NCBI RefSeq assembly: GCF_022429645.1 | Contig: NZ_CP092480.1 | Coordinates: 585,501 to 649,500 of the forward strand | DNA from: Lutibacter sp. A80 | Lineage (GTDB): Bacteria; Bacteroidota; Bacteroidia; Flavobacteriales; Flavobacteriaceae | DNA length: 64,000 nucleotides | Reading direction: 5' to 3' | Shown here: piece after piece, positions 52,902-61,894 of the stretch | How the letters are laid out: every line of letters starts with the position of its first letter | Position numbering within the stretch: position 1 is the stretch's first letter | The notes under the pieces: generated by a model | Databases searched by the model: none | The model's input: the letters and a program-made list of their open reading frames with translations, nothing else | Told to the model about the DNA's origin: nothing | Position numbers and translations under genes: made by a program

Positions 52902-54389
52902 TTATTCTTGAGGAATAATATACATTTCTTTACTATATTTCTTTTTATCTAAAGAGTTAAATATTGTTTCTCCTGTTTTAAATAGGTTTTTACTAGCTAA
53001 ATTAGATTTAGAACTTACTCCAGAAATAAGATCTAAAGCAGTTTTTAACAAGGGTTCTTCAACATTTCCAAAAGGTTTTATTTGCGATGCATATTCAAGA
53101 ACTTCATAATCAGGTGTAAAACCTTGTGTATAATCACTTTCATCTAACTTATTATATATTTGAAATACAATAGGTTGTAATGCATTAGTATGAGAAGTAC
53201 TAGCACCATCTTCACCAAAATCTGGAGAGTCATATAAGGTAATAGAACCCACATTTTTACCATAGGTAGTTGTTCCAATTTTTACAACAGACATGTATGG
53301 TGAAAGACCATTAATTATCATTTCACTTGCAGAAGCAGTACTTCCAGAAGTTATTACATATAGTTTTGTAAGTGAATTTAATCTGTTTATAGTTACATCA
53401 TTAGTATAATCACCTTCTTTATCATACACATAAGCTGAATTAAAAAATGGATAATAACCACCTTCATCAGTATGTTTTGAATTGTATATTAATTTAGCAA
53501 AGACGTCATTTTCAGAAGCAGCACCATAAATCATACTTGCTAAATAAGCAGATGTTAAAACGGAACCACCACCGTTGTAGCGAAGGTCTAAAACTAACTC
53601 TTGAATACCTTCAGCTTTAAAATCAGCAAAAACGTTATTTAATTCTTCGTGAAAAGTATATTTAAAACCATTATATACTAAATATCCAATTTTAGTTCCG
53701 GCATCGTTAGTTATTACATCTGAATATAATACTGGATTTTCTACAACTTCTCTAATTACTAAGGTTTTTTCAATATTATTTGGAGTAATAACACCATTTT
53801 CTAAGGTATTAAACGCTAACGATATAGATGTTATTTCACCATCATAAAAATTATTTACTACACCATAATTGTCAATCGTTAGTTCAACTCCATCAAATTT
53901 ATAGAAAAAATCACCACGTTGCATACCCGCATCTGATGCTGGTGAATTAGGTACAACATAAGTAACATAACCAAGTACTTCATCACAATCACTACATAAT
54001 CTTGTTAAATCAAACTCAAAACCATAGGCATCATTTACACCTCTAAATGAAGCTCCTTGCTCATTATAATCTTCAATAAACCAAGAAAATCTATCTGTTG
54101 TTCCTTTATTATATAATAAAGTTTCAAAAAGACTTTCAGGAGTTGAATAACTATTCAAATAATCGTAATAAGCATCAAAATCATCATCTTTAGTATCGGC
54201 TAAATTAGTTACATTTGGTTGCCAATTATACCAAGAGTTCATTGCTTTCCAAACAAAATGATTGACTTGATTATCAATTTTAGTTGTATCAATAAAGTTA
54301 TTAGATATATCATCATCATCTTTATTACAACTAACAAAAGCAATACTTGAAATTAGTAATATTGCTATAAAAGAATTTATTTTATTCAT
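52902..54389 (-). CDS. S41-family peptidase lipoprotein (PDZ-containing, tail-specific protease type)
   Basis: The 495-residue protein has a lipoprotein signal ending 'AFVSC' (Cys21) followed by an Asp-rich tether. A PDZ domain lies at about 105-200 ('DEVLGYVTYVVPNSPASDAGMQRGDFFYKFDG' across about 137-168). The peptidase domain (about 225-430) has 'LVLDLRYNGGGSVLTSAYLAS', 'GSTASASEMIINGL' with the catalytic Ser, and 'GKNVGS' with the Lys. It acts outside the cytoplasm on unknown substrates. It is divergent from the sigma-factor gene. Confidence 0.9.
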   Translation of the reverse strand: MNKINSFIAILLISSIAFVSCNKDDDDISNNFIDTTKIDNQVNHFVWKAMNSWYNWQPNVTNLADTKDDDFDAYYDYLNSYSTPESLFETLLYNKGTTDRFSWFIEDYNEQGASFRGVNDAYGFEFDLTRLCSDCDEVLGYVTYVVPNSPASDAGMQRGDFFYKFDGVELTIDNYGVVNNFYDGEITSISLAFNTLENGVITPNNIEKTLVIREVVENPVLYSDVITNDAGTKIGYLVYNGFKYTFHEELNNVFADFKAEGIQELVLDLRYNGGGSVLTSAYLASMIYGAASENDVFAKLIYNSKHTDEGGYYPFFNSAYVYDKEGDYTNDVTINRLNSLTKLYVITSGSTASASEMIINGLSPYMSVVKIGTTTYGKNVGSITLYDSPDFGEDGASTSHTNALQPIVFQIYNKLDESDYTQGFTPDYEVLEYASQIKPFGNVEEPLLKTALDLISGVSSKSNLASKNLFKTGETIFNSLDKKKYSKEMYIIPQE

Positions 54390-54604
54390 ATTTATGTAAA
54401 TTATTTTTTTTTAAAACGACTCTTTAAATTCATCATTAATATGAATGGTGAATTTTAATTTAGTTTGTTTATATATTATTTTGTTTTAAATTTTGTCGCA
54501 AGATATTAATTTAATTACAAAAATTAAATCAAAGTGTAACAATAACGATATATGTTCGTCATAATTGTAACAACACCAAAAAAAATATTTAAACCAAACT
54601 TAAA

Positions 54605-55114
54605 ATGAAGCAGTCAGAGTTTTTAAAAACTGTAATGCCTTTTAAAGATAAAGTATTTAGAGTAGCTAAAAGACTACTTGTATCTACTGAAGAGGCTGAG
54701 GATGCAACACAAGAGCTATATTTTAAGTTATGGAGAAATAGATCTAAATTACAAGATTATAAAAGTGTTGAAGCATTTGCAATGACAATGACAAAAAATT
54801 ATTGTTTTGACAGATTAAAGTCAAAGCAAGCAAGTAATTTAAAGTTAATTCATAGCAATTATCAAGAAAAAGATACTCCATTAGAAAGGCGTATGGAACT
54901 TAATGATAGTGTAAGTTTGGTTCATAAATTAATAGAAAATTTACCAGAACAACAAAAATTAATAATACAGTTAAGAGATATAGAACAATATGAATTTGAT
55001 GAAATAGCAAAAATGTTGGATTTACAACCAACAGCAGTAAGAGTAACATTATCAAGAGCAAGAAAAACAATTAGAGAACAATTAACAAAACAACATAAAT
55101 ATGGAATTAGCTAA
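54605..55114 (+). CDS. ECF-type RNA polymerase sigma factor
   Basis: The 169-residue protein has sigma region 2 (about 10-80: 'KVFRVAKRLLVSTEEAEDATQELYFKLWRNRSKL') and region 4 (about 110-160: 'LPEQQKLIIQLRDIEQYEFDEIAKMLDLQPTAVRVTLSRARKTIREQL'), so it lacks regions 1 and 3 as ECF factors do. It overlaps the next gene by 14 bp. The order sigma, short membrane protein, DUF4252, DUF4252 recurs in Bacteroidota and suggests an envelope-stress circuit. The 215-bp gap upstream holds no other gene. Confidence 0.92.
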   Translation: MKQSEFLKTVMPFKDKVFRVAKRLLVSTEEAEDATQELYFKLWRNRSKLQDYKSVEAFAMTMTKNYCFDRLKSKQASNLKLIHSNYQEKDTPLERRMELNDSVSLVHKLIENLPEQQKLIIQLRDIEQYEFDEIAKMLDLQPTAVRVTLSRARKTIREQLTKQHKYGIS

Positions 55115-55526
55115 CATAGAAAAGTTGTTGGAAAAATATTTAGATGCAGAAACTACTATTGCAGAAGAAAAAGAGTTAAAAACTTATTTCTCAGGTAATA
55201 ATGTGGCGCCACATTTAGAAGAATATCAAGCGATGTTCGGTTATTTTTCAACTAGTAAAAATGAACGATTTACAAAAACCATCCAATTAAAACGAAAAAA
55301 GACGAATTGGAAATGGTTATCTGTAGCAGCTTCAATAGTTTTATTAGTTAGTGTTTACACTGGTTACCAAAGTAATCAACAAAAAAAGGCTGAAAAAATA
55401 TACGCAGAAACCAGAATGGCTTTTGGTATGTTGGCAGCAAATTTAAACAAAGGAAATGAAGCAATTCTACAGTTGCAACATTTTGAAGACACAAAAAACA
55501 AAATTTTTAAACAACCAAAAAAGTAG
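55101..55526 (+). CDS. Anti-sigma-like small membrane protein
   Basis: The 141-residue protein has an N-terminal zinc-less anti-sigma-like helical part ('EKLLEKYLDAETTIAEEKELKTYF'). A membrane helix follows (about 72-90, 'WLSVAASIVLLVSVYTGY'). The tail is short and extracytoplasmic. Overlap by 14 bp with the sigma-factor gene implies translational coupling. An anti-sigma role is inferred from position and layout; no known anti-sigma domain is certain. Confidence 0.75.
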   Translation: MELANIEKLLEKYLDAETTIAEEKELKTYFSGNNVAPHLEEYQAMFGYFSTSKNERFTKTIQLKRKKTNWKWLSVAASIVLLVSVYTGYQSNQQKKAEKIYAETRMAFGMLAANLNKGNEAILQLQHFEDTKNKIFKQPKK

Positions 55527-55529
55527 AAA

Positions 55530-56069
55530 ATGAAAAAATTAATAATATTAGCAGTAGTTACCTTAATATCTTTTGGAACTTATGCTCAAAATTCAATATT
55601 TGATAAATTTGAAGAAATGGATGATGTTTCTTCAGTTATCGTAAATAAAGAAGCTTTTAGAATGCTCGCAAAATTTAAAGGCGGAGGAGAAGAAGGTCAA
55701 GAATATTTTGACATGGTAAAAGGTTTGTCGTCTTTTAGAGTTTTTTCAACAGAAAACCAATCAATTGCTAGCGAAATGAATACTATAGTTTCTAAATACT
55801 TAAAAAGTTCAAAATTAATTGAATTAATGAGAGTAAAAGATGAAGAATCAAATGTTAAAATTTATGTACGTCAAGGAAAAGATGAAGACCATGTAAGTGA
55901 GTTGCTTATGTTTGTTAGCGGTGCTGGAAAATATACCAATAATTCTGACAGCCCAATAAAAGCTGAGTCTGTAATACTTTCATTAACAGGAGATATAGAT
56001 TTAAATAAAATATCTGAACTTACAGAAACTCATGTTCCTGGTAGTGGTAAACAATTAAAAAAACAATAA
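55530..56069 (+). CDS. DUF4252 domain protein
   Basis: The 179-residue protein has a signal peptide ending 'GTYAQ' and a DUF4252 body with 'ILAVVTLISFG', 'FDKFEEMDDVSSVIVNKEAFRML', 'LSSFRVFSTEN' and 'VILSLTGDIDLNKISELT'. It is the third gene of the sigma operon, 3 bp after the membrane protein gene. The function is unknown. Confidence 0.85.
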   Translation: MKKLIILAVVTLISFGTYAQNSIFDKFEEMDDVSSVIVNKEAFRMLAKFKGGGEEGQEYFDMVKGLSSFRVFSTENQSIASEMNTIVSKYLKSSKLIELMRVKDEESNVKIYVRQGKDEDHVSELLMFVSGAGKYTNNSDSPIKAESVILSLTGDIDLNKISELTETHVPGSGKQLKKQ

Positions 56070-56073
56070 AAAA

Positions 56074-56628
56074 ATGTTTATGAAATCAAGTATAAAATTT
56101 TTAGGAGCAGTTTTTATTGTAATATCCACACTTATTTCTTGTGATAATTCACCAACTTTACAAAAGTATTATGTTGATAGTAAAGAGAACGATGCTTTTA
56201 TATCGGTAGATTTACCAGCAAATATTTTACAATTAAAAGATGATACTGTTTCTGATGATGTAAAAAGAACGTTGGAAACAATTAAAAAAGTGAATTTTTT
56301 AGCCCTACAATTAACAGATACTAATGAAGCTTTATATACTTCAGAAAAAGTAAAAGTTAAATCAATTCTTAAAAACCCAAAATATAAACAACTTATGCGT
56401 GTAAATATGGGTAAAGGAAATGTAAGTGTTAATTATTTGGGTGAAGAAGATGCTATAGATGAAGTTGTTGTTTTTGGTTCTGATAATAATAAAGGTTTTG
56501 CAATAATTAGAGTTATTGGTGAAAACATGAACCCTAGTGAAATTATTAAAATAGCTCAAGAAATTAAACTAGATGGAGATTCGCAACAATTAAAACAACT
56601 TGGCGGATTGATTAGCGGTTTAAAATAA
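56074..56628 (+). CDS. DUF4252 domain lipoprotein
   Basis: The 184-residue lipoprotein has a signal ending 'LISC' (Cys23). The body parallels the preceding DUF4252 protein, with 'FISVDLPANILQL', 'VNFLALQLTDTNEALYTSEKVKVKSIL' across about 70-97 and 'EVVVFGSDNNKGFAIIRVIGENM'. It is the last gene of the sigma operon and is followed by a strong terminator. The pair may be a duplicated envelope sensor. Confidence 0.82.
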   Translation: MFMKSSIKFLGAVFIVISTLISCDNSPTLQKYYVDSKENDAFISVDLPANILQLKDDTVSDDVKRTLETIKKVNFLALQLTDTNEALYTSEKVKVKSILKNPKYKQLMRVNMGKGNVSVNYLGEEDAIDEVVVFGSDNNKGFAIIRVIGENMNPSEIIKIAQEIKLDGDSQQLKQLGGLISGLK

Positions 56629-56650
56629 ATTACTAGAAAATTATAATAAT

Positions 56651-56682
56651 AAAGCCATACTTGAATAAAGTATGGCTTTTTA
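56651..56682 (+). terminator. Terminator of the sigma/DUF4252 operon
   Basis: The arms AAAGCCATACTT and AAGTATGGCTTT (12 bp, perfect) enclose a five-base loop and are followed by TTTT. Confidence 0.9.
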
Positions 56683-56748
56683 ACTATCTATTAACTTCTA
56701 AAAACTTAAAAAATAGTATTTTTGGAGCTTTAAAATTCGTTTTTGAAT

Positions 56749-59187
56749 ATGAAGAATATTGCGATACTATTTATTTTATTTTTAACCTTTGCGGTAAAAG
56801 CACAAGACAATCCTTATCAACCAGAAAGAACTAAGGTCAATAACTTAGTACATACTAAATTAAAAGTTGATTTTAATTTAAAAAAAAGTCAATTAAATGG
56901 TGAAGCATGGATAACCTTAACACCACACTTTTATCCAACAAATAAAGTAACTTTAGATGCAAAATCATTCAAGATAAATCAAGTTAAAGTAAATGATAAT
57001 ATAACTACTTTTAACTATTCTGATAATGAGTTAACTATAGATTTAGATAAAACCTATAATAAAGGCGAAAAATATATAATTTATGTAAATTATATAGCCA
57101 AGCCTGAGGAAGTTAAACAAAAAGGAAGTTTAAATATAACAGATGCTAAAGGACTTTATTTTATAGATCCTTTAGATACAGATCCTGAAAAACCTACACA
57201 AATTTGGACACAAGGAGAAACAGAATCGAGTAGTTGTTGGTTTCCAACTATAGATACCCCAAATCAAAAAACTTCACAAGAAATTTATATAACTGTTCCA
57301 AGTAAATTTGTAACACTTTCTAACGGAACTTTACAATCTCAAGAAGAAAATAATGATGGTACCAGAACAGATTATTGGAAAATGAATCAAAAACATGCTC
57401 CATATTTGTTTTTTATGGGCGTTGGTGATTTCAGTATTGTAAATGATACTTGGAATGGTAAAAAAGTTGATTATTATGTAGAACATGAATATGAAGATGT
57501 TGCTGATGCTATTTTTGGAATGACTCCAGAAATGTTAACTTTTTTCTCAGATTTAACTGGAATCCCTTATCCTTGGGATAAATACAGTCAAATTGTGGTT
57601 AGAGATTATGTAAGTGGAGCAATGGAAAATACCACAGCTGTTGTACACGCAGAAGATGCACAACAAAAAAAAGGACAATTAGTTGATGAAAATATATGGG
57701 AAGGCACAATTGCACATGAATTATTTCATCATTGGTTCGGCGATTTAGTTACTACAGAAAGTTGGGCAAATTTAACGGTAAACGAATCTTTTGCTACCTA
57801 CAGTGTTTATTTATGGTTTGAGCATAAATACGGAAAAGATAGGGCAGCTGCACATATGTATAATGAAATACAAACGTATTTACAAAGTGAAAGTGAAAAT
57901 AAAATTTTAGTACGTTTTCATTATCACGATAAAGAAGATATGTTTGATACTGTAAGCTATCACAAAGGAAATGCCATTCTTCATATGTTGCGTAATATTT
58001 TAGGTGATGACGCTTTTTTTGCAGGTCTGTCTAAATATTTAAACGATCATAAATTTGGAACTGCTGAAGCACATGAACTGCGTTTAGCTTTAGAAGAAGT
58101 AAGTGGTAAAGATTTAAATTGGTTTTTTAATCAATGGTATTATGGAAGCGGACATATAAAAGCAGCACTGTCTTACGATTACAATACAATAAACAATACA
58201 GTAACCGTAAATATTAATCAGCAAGAAAAAGCCTTTACATTTCCGTTAACTATAGATATTTATGAAGGTACTACCAAAGCAACACATAATGTCTGGGTAG
58301 ACGGCAAACAAAGTTCATTTACATTTCCATATAATAAGCAACCTAGCTTAATTAATATAGATCCTGAGCACGTGCTTTTAGCTGAATTTACTGAAAGTAA
58401 GTCGTTAGACGAATATATTTTTCAGTTTAATAATACAACACATTATGTAGATAGAAAGTTAGCTTTAGAAGAAATTGTAAAACATCAAAGAGATAATAAA
58501 ACAGCTTTAAATACTGTTGTTAAAGCTTTTGAAGATTCATATTACGAAATTAGAGTAATTGCCTTAGATAATTTGGATTTATTTCAAAAGTATAATAAGA
58601 AAGATATAATAACAAAGGTTGAAAAAATGGCTCAAAACGATGAAAAAACATTAGTTAGAGCTGCAGCAATAGGTGTTTTAGGGAAACTAATAGATCCAAT
58701 TTATAAGCCGTTATTTGAAAAAGGTTTACAAAGTGAATCTTATGCTATTATAGGAAGTTCATTAAAATCATTATATCAAATAGATAAGGAAACTACGTTA
58801 AATAAAATCAAAACATTAGACGAAACAATTAAAGAAAGCTTAGCAGATGCTATAACAAGTATTTTTATACAAGAAAAAGATAAATCTAACTTGCCATTTA
58901 TAGCAAATCAAGTTTTAAATGGAATGTTTTTAACAGAAAATGCTAGAACACAACAAATTTATACTGAAGCCTTTAAATGGATTGCTGAAAGTGATAATGA
59001 GGAAGCCATAACTAATCTAACTAATAATTTTGTTAAATTAGGAAAACAGTATAAAAAATATAATTTTGATCAAATGGCTATTAATATGCTAAATCAAATG
59101 GTGTATATGCAGCAAGAATCTACTCATGAAAACAAAAATGAATTGATTTTGATCTTAAAAAGAGGAATGGCTAAACTAATAGAATAA
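56749..59187 (+). CDS. M1-family zinc aminopeptidase
   Basis: The 812-residue secreted enzyme has a signal peptide (1-19, ending 'VKAQ'). The catalytic domain has the substrate-recognition 'GAMENTTAV' motif and the zinc site 'HELFHHWFGD' followed by 'NESFATY', where the third ligand Glu lies. A HEAT-like helical C-terminal part (about 560-812) completes the M1 design. ATG 56749 is chosen over TTG 56743. A -7 element TATTTTTG lies at 56717-56724, about 25 bp upstream. Confidence 0.94.
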   Translation: MKNIAILFILFLTFAVKAQDNPYQPERTKVNNLVHTKLKVDFNLKKSQLNGEAWITLTPHFYPTNKVTLDAKSFKINQVKVNDNITTFNYSDNELTIDLDKTYNKGEKYIIYVNYIAKPEEVKQKGSLNITDAKGLYFIDPLDTDPEKPTQIWTQGETESSSCWFPTIDTPNQKTSQEIYITVPSKFVTLSNGTLQSQEENNDGTRTDYWKMNQKHAPYLFFMGVGDFSIVNDTWNGKKVDYYVEHEYEDVADAIFGMTPEMLTFFSDLTGIPYPWDKYSQIVVRDYVSGAMENTTAVVHAEDAQQKKGQLVDENIWEGTIAHELFHHWFGDLVTTESWANLTVNESFATYSVYLWFEHKYGKDRAAAHMYNEIQTYLQSESENKILVRFHYHDKEDMFDTVSYHKGNAILHMLRNILGDDAFFAGLSKYLNDHKFGTAEAHELRLALEEVSGKDLNWFFNQWYYGSGHIKAALSYDYNTINNTVTVNINQQEKAFTFPLTIDIYEGTTKATHNVWVDGKQSSFTFPYNKQPSLINIDPEHVLLAEFTESKSLDEYIFQFNNTTHYVDRKLALEEIVKHQRDNKTALNTVVKAFEDSYYEIRVIALDNLDLFQKYNKKDIITKVEKMAQNDEKTLVRAAAIGVLGKLIDPIYKPLFEKGLQSESYAIIGSSLKSLYQIDKETTLNKIKTLDETIKESLADAITSIFIQEKDKSNLPFIANQVLNGMFLTENARTQQIYTEAFKWIAESDNEEAITNLTNNFVKLGKQYKKYNFDQMAINMLNQMVYMQQESTHENKNELILILKRGMAKLIE

Positions 59188-59324
59188 GAAAGGTTCTATA
59201 ACATTATCTAAAATAATAATAAACGGTTATTCTGCATCTAAATTCTATATTTCACTAAAATATAAAGAAATATTTAAGTATTGAAAGCTATATTTAAATA
59301 GACGTACGAATAAAAGATTCAAAA

Positions 59325-59738
59325 TTAGGCAGAATAATTTTTAAAACTACCATCTTTAAAAAATATTATAATTCTCTCAATTTCATTTGAAGGAGCTTCT
59401 TTTGAATGCTCTATAATTTTTTCAGGAATAACATTTTCAACAGTATTCTTTTCTTCATTAGTAGAAAAAAGAGTAGGAGCACTTGTTGTGATTTCTTTTT
59501 TTTGATTTATAGCTTTAGGAAAAGAACCAACACCATTTAATAACCAGTATAATTCTACTTCAGGAAAATTTTTTAAAATTTTTAGCACAAATTCTAAACT
59601 TGGTTTATTCCTTCCAGACAGTAGGTGAGAGATACTTGATCGTTGTACTTCAATTTTATCAGCTAATACTGCAGCTGATAGGTTGTAGTAATCCATAATT
59701 AAATTCAATCTTTTAGCAAAATCTTCTACATTTATCAT
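59325..59738 (-). CDS. XRE-family helix-turn-helix regulator
   Basis: The 137-residue protein has an N-terminal Cro/CI domain (about 6-65), with the HTH 'LSAAVLADKIEVQRSSISHLLSGRNKPS' across about 20-47. The C-terminal half is a flexible Glu/Thr/Ser linker plus a short beta-like end 'RIIIFFKDGSFKNYS'. Two palindromic TTACAnnTGTAA sites lie just upstream of its start, one over its own -7 element, so autorepression is likely. It is divergent from the M14 peptidase gene, whose promoter carries the same sites. Confidence 0.88.
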   Translation of the reverse strand: MINVEDFAKRLNLIMDYYNLSAAVLADKIEVQRSSISHLLSGRNKPSLEFVLKILKNFPEVELYWLLNGVGSFPKAINQKKEITTSAPTLFSTNEEKNTVENVIPEKIIEHSKEAPSNEIERIIIFFKDGSFKNYSA

Positions 59739-59741
59739 AAG

Positions 59742-59778
59742 TTACAATTGTAAACGGTTTAATCTTTTACAAATGTAA
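59742..59778. promoter_or_regulatory. Operator cluster 1: two TTACAnnnGTAA palindromes at the HTH promoter
   Basis: Site 1 is TTACAATTGTAA (59742-59753), a perfect 12-bp palindrome. Site 2 is TTACAAATGTAA (59767-59778). The centres are 25 bp apart. Site 2 overlaps the -7 element of the regulator gene and site 1 lies in its leader, so binding would block transcription. Confidence 0.7.
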
Positions 59779-59800
59779 CTAATCTATATTTAAGAAGCAA
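59770..59800 (-). promoter_or_regulatory. Promoter of the HTH regulator
   Basis: On the minus strand TTG (59800-59798) is followed after 20 bp by TACATTTG (59777-59770), a full match to TTG-N17-23-TAnnTTTG. Transcription would start near 59763, 25 bp before the ATG. Confidence 0.65.
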
Positions 59801-59965
59801 AAATATATATAAAACAGTCATTTACATACTAAATAACCTATATTAATACTTTATATAACTAATACTAACTTATTGATATATAAGTTTCTAATATTTCAGG
59901 ATAGTTATTTCTTATACTTATATATAAGTTGTGTATTATCCTAATTATGTCTTACAGATAACTGT

Positions 59966-60035
59966 TTACAATTGTAGAAACTCTTGTTAATTTAGTTGTT
60001 TACATCTGTAAATTGCAATGTATTTACAATTGTAA
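59966..60035. promoter_or_regulatory. Operator cluster 2: three TTACAnnnGTAA palindromes upstream of the M14 peptidase
   Basis: The sites are TTACAATTGTAG (59966-59977), TTACATCTGTAA (60000-60011) and TTACAATTGTAA (60024-60035). The last lies in the spacer and -7 of the peptidase promoter. In the rest of the 411-bp gap (59739-60149) I see no gene; 59800-59950 is AT-rich with no repeat of this type. Confidence 0.7.
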
Positions 60036-60040
60036 CTTTG
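60013..60040 (+). promoter_or_regulatory. Promoter of the M14 peptidase gene
   Basis: TTG (60013-60015), a 17-bp spacer and TAACTTTG (60033-60040) match TTG-N17-23-TAnnTTTG. Transcription would start near 60047. Two operator sites overlap or touch the promoter. A second -7 (TATTTTTG, 60089-60096) without a -33 lies nearer the gene. Confidence 0.6.
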
Positions 60041-60149
60041 CGAGTTGTAGAAAATTTAAACTAAAAGTAAAATAAAATAATATATTCTTATTTTTGCGTA
60101 ATAACAGAATTGATACAGAGGAAGTATTTAAAAAAAATAAACATTAGGC

Positions 60150-61262
60150 ATGAAAACAATAGATACAGTTATTTTAGAAAATTGGTATAAATCTAATTTT
60201 GAGAATAAATTAAAAGGTAGAAGAATTTTATTTGACGATATACAACCTCTTATAGAAAATTTATCTTCAAAATTTAAAAAAGAAATTATAGGCTATTCAG
60301 AAAATAACATACCTATATATATGGTTTCTATTGGTAAAGGACCTATTAAGGTACTTTCATGGTCGCAGATGCATGGAAATGAAAGTACAGGTACTAAAGC
60401 TTTATTTGACTTATTTAATTTTTTTGAAACTTCAGGAGATGAATTAAAATCTGTTTGTGATAACATATTAAATAATTGTACGCTTCAATTTATAGTTTTA
60501 TTAAACCCTGATGGAGCTATTAATTTTACACGTGAAAATGCAAATAATATAGACTTAAATAGAGATGCAGTTAATATTAAGGCTGTTGAAAGCAAGCTAT
60601 TGCGTAATGTATTAGATAAATTTAAGCCTAAATTTTGCTTTAATTTACACGATCAACGTTCAATATTTAACGTAGAAGGTACAGAAAACCCTGCAACAAT
60701 ATCTTTTTTAGCACCATCTGAAGATTTAGAGAGAACTTTAACTAAGGGGCGTAAAGAAACAATGAGTGTAATTGTAGCAATGAATACTTTGTTACAAAAA
60801 ATAATACCTAATCATATAGGTAGATATACAGACGAGTTTTATCCTACAGCAACTGGAGATAATTTTCAAAAACTGGGTTATAACACCATTTTAATAGAGG
60901 CAGGACATTATAATAATGATTATAATAGAGAAATAACACGTGAATTTAATTTCTATGCAATTTTACAAGGTTTATATTTTATAGCTTCAGCAGACAATTT
61001 TTCACATTACAAACCGTATTTTGATATCCCTAATAATGACACCTTATTTTTAGATATTATATATTCTGACTTAAAAATGATGAAAAACGGAGTAGAAACT
61101 ACTGAAGACGTTGGAATTCAATATAAATTTAAAGTTGAAAGCAATGAACTTATAATGTATAAATCAATTGAAAACCAAGGTGATTTGTCTAAATATTTCA
61201 CAAATAACAAAATAAATGCAGTTAAATTAAATTTTAAGGAATTAAAATTATCAAATTCGTAA
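60150..61262 (+). CDS. M14-family metallocarboxypeptidase, cytosolic
   Basis: The 370-residue protein has the M14 zinc-ligand triad: HxxE as 'QMHGNES' (His75, Glu78) and the third His in 'FNLHDQR' (His167). 'NNIDLNRDA' (Arg138) matches the carboxylate-binding motif, and 'ILIEAGHYNND' carries the likely catalytic Glu250. There is no signal peptide or membrane helix, unlike most flavobacterial M14 peptidases, so it works in the cytosol. It could cleave peptides or deacylate a small molecule. It is controlled by the divergent HTH regulator, as judged from the operators. Confidence 0.85.
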   Translation: MKTIDTVILENWYKSNFENKLKGRRILFDDIQPLIENLSSKFKKEIIGYSENNIPIYMVSIGKGPIKVLSWSQMHGNESTGTKALFDLFNFFETSGDELKSVCDNILNNCTLQFIVLLNPDGAINFTRENANNIDLNRDAVNIKAVESKLLRNVLDKFKPKFCFNLHDQRSIFNVEGTENPATISFLAPSEDLERTLTKGRKETMSVIVAMNTLLQKIIPNHIGRYTDEFYPTATGDNFQKLGYNTILIEAGHYNNDYNREITREFNFYAILQGLYFIASADNFSHYKPYFDIPNNDTLFLDIIYSDLKMMKNGVETTEDVGIQYKFKVESNELIMYKSIENQGDLSKYFTNNKINAVKLNFKELKLSNS

Positions 61263-61332
61263 ATTTTTTATGTAAATATCATTTTTTTTTAATAAATTTG
61301 TTGTATAATTATATATTATTAAGAAAAAAACC

Positions 61333-61812
61333 ATGAAAAAATTCATTTTAGATGAAATAGATCATCAAATATTAGATATCCTTATCGAAAATGCTAGAAC
61401 TCCATTTACAGATATCGCAAAAAAACTAGTTGTTTCTGCAGGTACTATACATGTAAGAGTTAAAAAAATGGAAGATGAAGGAATTATTAAAGGCTCTACT
61501 TTAACATTAGATTATGAAAAAATGGGCTATTCATTTATTTCACATGTTGGTATATATTTAGCCAAAACTTCCAAAACCAAACAAGTTATAAATGACTTGA
61601 AAAAAATACCAAATATCACCATAGCATATATAACTGCTGGTAAATTTAATGTTTTTTGTAAAATTAGAGCAAAAGACACTACTCATGCAAAAGAAATAAT
61701 TTTTGAAATTGATGATATTGATGGTGTTTCTAGAACAGAAACAATGATTTCTTTAGAAGAAAGCATTAATGACAAAACAAGATTAATGCATTCTATTTTT
61801 AGAGAAATTTAA
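61333..61812 (+). CDS. Lrp/AsnC-family transcriptional regulator
   Basis: The 159-residue protein has an N-terminal winged HTH (about 4-55, 'LDEIDHQILDILIENARTPFTDIAKKLVVSAGTIHVRVKKMEDEG') and a C-terminal RAM ligand-binding domain (about 65-150). Such proteins sense amino acids and form octamers. Its targets are unknown. It follows the M14 gene by 70 bp and might be co-transcribed with it. Confidence 0.92.
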   Translation: MKKFILDEIDHQILDILIENARTPFTDIAKKLVVSAGTIHVRVKKMEDEGIIKGSTLTLDYEKMGYSFISHVGIYLAKTSKTKQVINDLKKIPNITIAYITAGKFNVFCKIRAKDTTHAKEIIFEIDDIDGVSRTETMISLEESINDKTRLMHSIFREI

Positions 61813-61828
61813 TCCATTTTTATATAAA

Positions 61829-61880
61829 ATAAAATACTGTCTGAAATAATTAACTATTAATATTTTGGACAGTATTTTAT
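61829..61880. terminator. Bidirectional terminator between Lrp and NifX-like genes
   Basis: The arms AAAATACTGTC and GACAGTATTTT form a long stem with an imperfect inner part (TGAAATA/TATTTTG). T runs occur on both sides, consistent with termination of both convergent genes. Confidence 0.8.
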
Positions 61881-61894
61881 TAATACTATTAAAT

